Shown here: one piece after another, positions 62,338-64,000 of the stretch
Position numbering within the stretch: position 1 is the first letter of the stretch
How the letters are laid out: each line of letters opens with the position of its first letter
Origin: Bog-756 sp963727075
GTDB taxonomy: Bacteria > Actinomycetota > Acidimicrobiia > Acidimicrobiales > RAAP-2
DNA length: 64,000 bases
Direction: 5' to 3'
NCBI GenBank assembly: GCA_963727075.1
Contig: CAVSET010000006.1
Coordinates: 124,001-188,000 of the forward strand
Position numbers and translations under genes: made by a program
The notes under the pieces: generated by a model
The model's input: only the letters and a program-made list of their open reading frames with translations
Databases searched by the model: none
What the model was told of the DNA's origin: nothing

Positions 62338-63134
62338 GACAGGCCCGGGAAGTCGGGCGGCCGGCGCTCCTTGAACGCAGCCATCCCCTCAGCCATCTCG
62401 GGCGAGGTGGCCGCCATGGCCTGGGCCAAGCCCTCCCGTTCGAGCGACTCGGACAGCGTGGACTCGAAGCTCGAATTAAGGAGCATCTTGGACAGCCCGA
62501 GCGATCGAGTCGGCCCGGCCGCCAGCCGGGCCGCCAGCTCCGACGCCAGCGCGGCGAGCTCGTCCTGGGTGGGCACGCACCGGTAAGCGAGCCCGAGCTC
62601 GACGGCCTCGGCTCCGTCGGCGCCGTCACCCAGCATGACCATGGCCTTGGCCCGGGGCAGGCCGACCAGGCGGGGCAGGAGGTAGGCCCCTCCGGCGTCG
62701 ACCACCAGTCCCCAGCGGGCGAACGACCAGACGAACCGGGTCTGGTCGCAGGTGAGCACCAGGTCGCAGGCCAGGGCCAGATGGGCCCCGGGACCGACGG
62801 CCGTGCCGTTGACCGCGGCCACCGTCGGCTTGTCGAGCTCCCAGAGCTCGCGGATGAAGGTCTGGACGCCCACCCGGAGTGCCTCGCTGGTCGTGCGGGG
62901 GTCGAACCCGGCCCCGCCGGCCGAACCCACCGTCGACTGCCGGAGGTCCATACCGGCGCAGAACGAGTCGCCCACTCCCGTGATCAGCACCGCCCGAACC
63001 TGGCGGTCGCTCCGGGCCTCTCGTACCCGGGCGACGATCTCGTCGCGCATCTCGACGGACAGGGCGTTCTTGGCCTCGGGCCGGTCGAGGACGAGGCGGG
63101 CGACGTGGTCCTCCCCGACCTCGTAGCGGATCAT
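62334..63134 (-). CDS. Enoyl-CoA hydratase/isomerase
   Basis: 266 aa crotonase. 'VARLVLDRPEAKNALSVEMR', 'FCAGMDLRQ' and 'PTVAAVNGTAVGPGAHLALA' give the oxyanion-hole glycines; 'YLLPRLVGLPRAKAMVMLGD' follows. The second catalytic Glu position reads Asp-Ala-Gly ('VVDAGGAYLLP'), so hydratase activity may be altered. ATG at 63134 lies 7 nt after a TACACT -10, hence likely leaderless. First gene of the leftward operon ECH-CaiB-DUF35-thiolase. Confidence 0.87.
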   Translation of the reverse strand: MIRYEVGEDHVARLVLDRPEAKNALSVEMRDEIVARVREARSDRQVRAVLITGVGDSFCAGMDLRQSTVGSAGGAGFDPRTTSEALRVGVQTFIRELWELDKPTVAAVNGTAVGPGAHLALACDLVLTCDQTRFVWSFARWGLVVDAGGAYLLPRLVGLPRAKAMVMLGDGADGAEAVELGLAYRCVPTQDELAALASELAARLAAGPTRSLGLSKMLLNSSFESTLSESLEREGLAQAMAATSPEMAEGMAAFKERRPPDFPGLS

Positions 63135-63141
63135 GGCGCTC

Positions 63142-63147
63142 AGTGTA
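63142..63147 (-). promoter_or_regulatory. -10 element of a probable leaderless enoyl-CoA hydratase promoter
   Basis: On the minus strand TACACT is separated by 7 nt from the ATG at 63134, placing the transcription start on or next to the start codon. No ribosome site is present. Confidence 0.5.
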
Positions 63148-63221
63148 ACGACGGGCCACTCCATCGTTCGGGCCCGACCTCAACTACGGTCTGCGCCAGT
63201 GCCCGCCGCCCGTCGACGCCC

Positions 63222-64000
63222 GTGAGTGCGCCCGTCGTCCCGCTCGAGGAGGCGGTCCAGCGCCATGTGCTGGCCGGTGACGCCATCCACGTGGTGACCG
63301 GTCATTCGCGGTGGACGGCCGCGGCCCGTGAGGTGATCCGTCAGTGGTGGGGGAGGGACCCCGGCTTCACCCTGGTCATGCTCAGCCTCTCGAGCCTCGG
63401 TGCCGTCCTGTTCCGGGGCGGGCTGGTCAGGCGGGTGCTGACCGGCTACTCCGGTGACGTGTTCCCGAACTTCACACCCAACCGGTGGTTCGGCGATGCC
63501 TACCTCGCAGGCCAGGTCGAGGTCGAGCACTGGTCGTTCCTCACCTTCCTCCAGAGGCTCGAGGCCGCGGCCCGGGGGCTGCCGGCGGTCACCACCACTT
63601 CGCTCCAGGGCTCGTCGATGGCGGCCAACGCCGGGTTCGCCGTGGTCGACTCACCGTTCGGCGGCCAGGTGGGCCTCCTCGCCCCCTATGCGCCCGACGT
63701 CGCCCTCGTGCACGCCCCGTTGGCCGACCGGGCCGGCAACGTCGCCCTCAGCCCGCCGCTGCTCGAAGGGGTATGGGGCGTCCTGGCCGCCCGGCGCGGC
63801 GCCGTGGTGACCGTCGAGCGCATCGTGGACGACATCCGACCCTGGGCCCACCTGGTCAAGATCCCCGCCCATCGCGTGCTGTCCCTGTCCGAAGTGGCGA
63901 TGGGTGCCCACCCCGGCGGCCTCTACGCCCCGCACCTCCCGGTCGAGTCGTACGGCGAGGACCTCGAGTTCTGGGAGGAAGCTCGCGACGCCAGCCGGTC
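63222..64000 (+). CDS. CoA-transferase alpha subunit, IpdA-like (cut by window end)
   Basis: 259 codons from GTG 63222 to the window end, no stop. 'EEAVQRHVLAGDAIHVVTGH', 'FTLVMLSLSSLGAVLFRGGL', 'VEVEHWSFLTFLQRLEAAAR', 'FGGQVGLLAPYAPDVALVHA' and 'GAHPGGLYAPHLPVESYGED' are the pattern of the subunit A of glutaconate/3-oxoacid CoA-transferase type enzymes of the IpdA group. In steroid degraders IpdAB opens the last sterol ring. The family is clear; the substrate is not. Divergent from the hydratase operon, with 87 bp between starts. Confidence 0.83.
   Translation, partial: MSAPVVPLEEAVQRHVLAGDAIHVVTGHSRWTAAAREVIRQWWGRDPGFTLVMLSLSSLGAVLFRGGLVRRVLTGYSGDVFPNFTPNRWFGDAYLAGQVEVEHWSFLTFLQRLEAAARGLPAVTTTSLQGSSMAANAGFAVVDSPFGGQVGLLAPYAPDVALVHAPLADRAGNVALSPPLLEGVWGVLAARRGAVVTVERIVDDIRPWAHLVKIPAHRVLSLSEVAMGAHPGGLYAPHLPVESYGEDLEFWEEARDASR

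Overview
The window looks like a chromosomal segment of a high-GC actinobacterium, most likely class Acidimicrobiia. The basis is very high GC, GTG starts and many 4-nt stop/start overlaps, actinobacterial families (LigC, split LigD, an Erm(37)-like methylase, SigB/RsbW modules, many CoA-ligase, LLM and P450 genes), and a secreted protein carrying the 'GYWLVAADGGIFSFGDA' repeat that I associate with Acidimicrobiales. Assignment to class is inference. I see no rRNA, tRNA, CRISPR array, insertion sequence or phage gene.

Many otherwise well-conserved genes need one or more single-base frame changes to be read through: 7.5-10.6, 12.3, 19.3, 21.2-21.7, 23.2, 27.7, 30.9, 35.3-40.6, 49.9-52.2 and 54.7-55.7 kb. 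All functional motifs survive on either side of each shift, so I treat most of these as base-calling indels, not pseudogenes. The affected genes are annotated end to end with approximate shift positions.

Layout. 0-4.5 kb: end of a PHP-domain gene, LigC-type ligase, a 5'-3' exonuclease, and a queA-like/SDR pair behind a SoxR-type promoter divergent from soxR. 4.6-17.9 kb: a Tat-exported phosphoesterase, a kinase-like gene with a partner, ADH, LLM monooxygenase, DMT transporter, coaA, aldolase/amidohydrolase, amino-acid permease, LysM transglycosylase. 18-22 kb: a tightly overlapping P450 / acyl-CoA ligase / adenine deaminase operon. 22-32.7 kb: nucleoside phosphorylase-like gene, Erm-like methylase, a second Tat phosphoesterase and small-molecule enzymes. 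33-34.4 kb: ECF sigma and zinc anti-sigma pair.

34.8-41.4 kb is the most interesting region. A cobalamin riboswitch precedes a five-gene operon: a secreted alpha/alpha-toroid protein with C-terminal repeats, a membrane-anchored DUF4430 protein, and a complete ECF transporter (T component, fused double ATPase, S component). The two secreted proteins together resemble the two domains of animal intrinsic factor/transcobalamin, split over two overlapping genes. The simplest reading is a B12-repressed vitamin B12 capture-and-import system.

41.4-49 kb: two sets of STAS/RsbW regulators, one with its SigB-type sigma factor; an AlkB-like repair gene behind a LexA box; hemerythrin; an encapsulin-targeted ferritin; LigD split into ligase-phosphoesterase and polymerase. 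49.7-56.5 kb: a SnoaL/aldo-keto reductase/biotin-carboxyltransferase run, USP and HDAC-like genes, a cation/proton antiporter and a DsbA-family protein. 56.5-64 kb: a 14-bp tandem repeat, an aldo-keto reductase and an acyl-CoA catabolic cluster (CoA ligase, thiolase, DUF35, CaiB, enoyl-CoA hydratase, and divergently a CoA-transferase alpha subunit cut by the window end).
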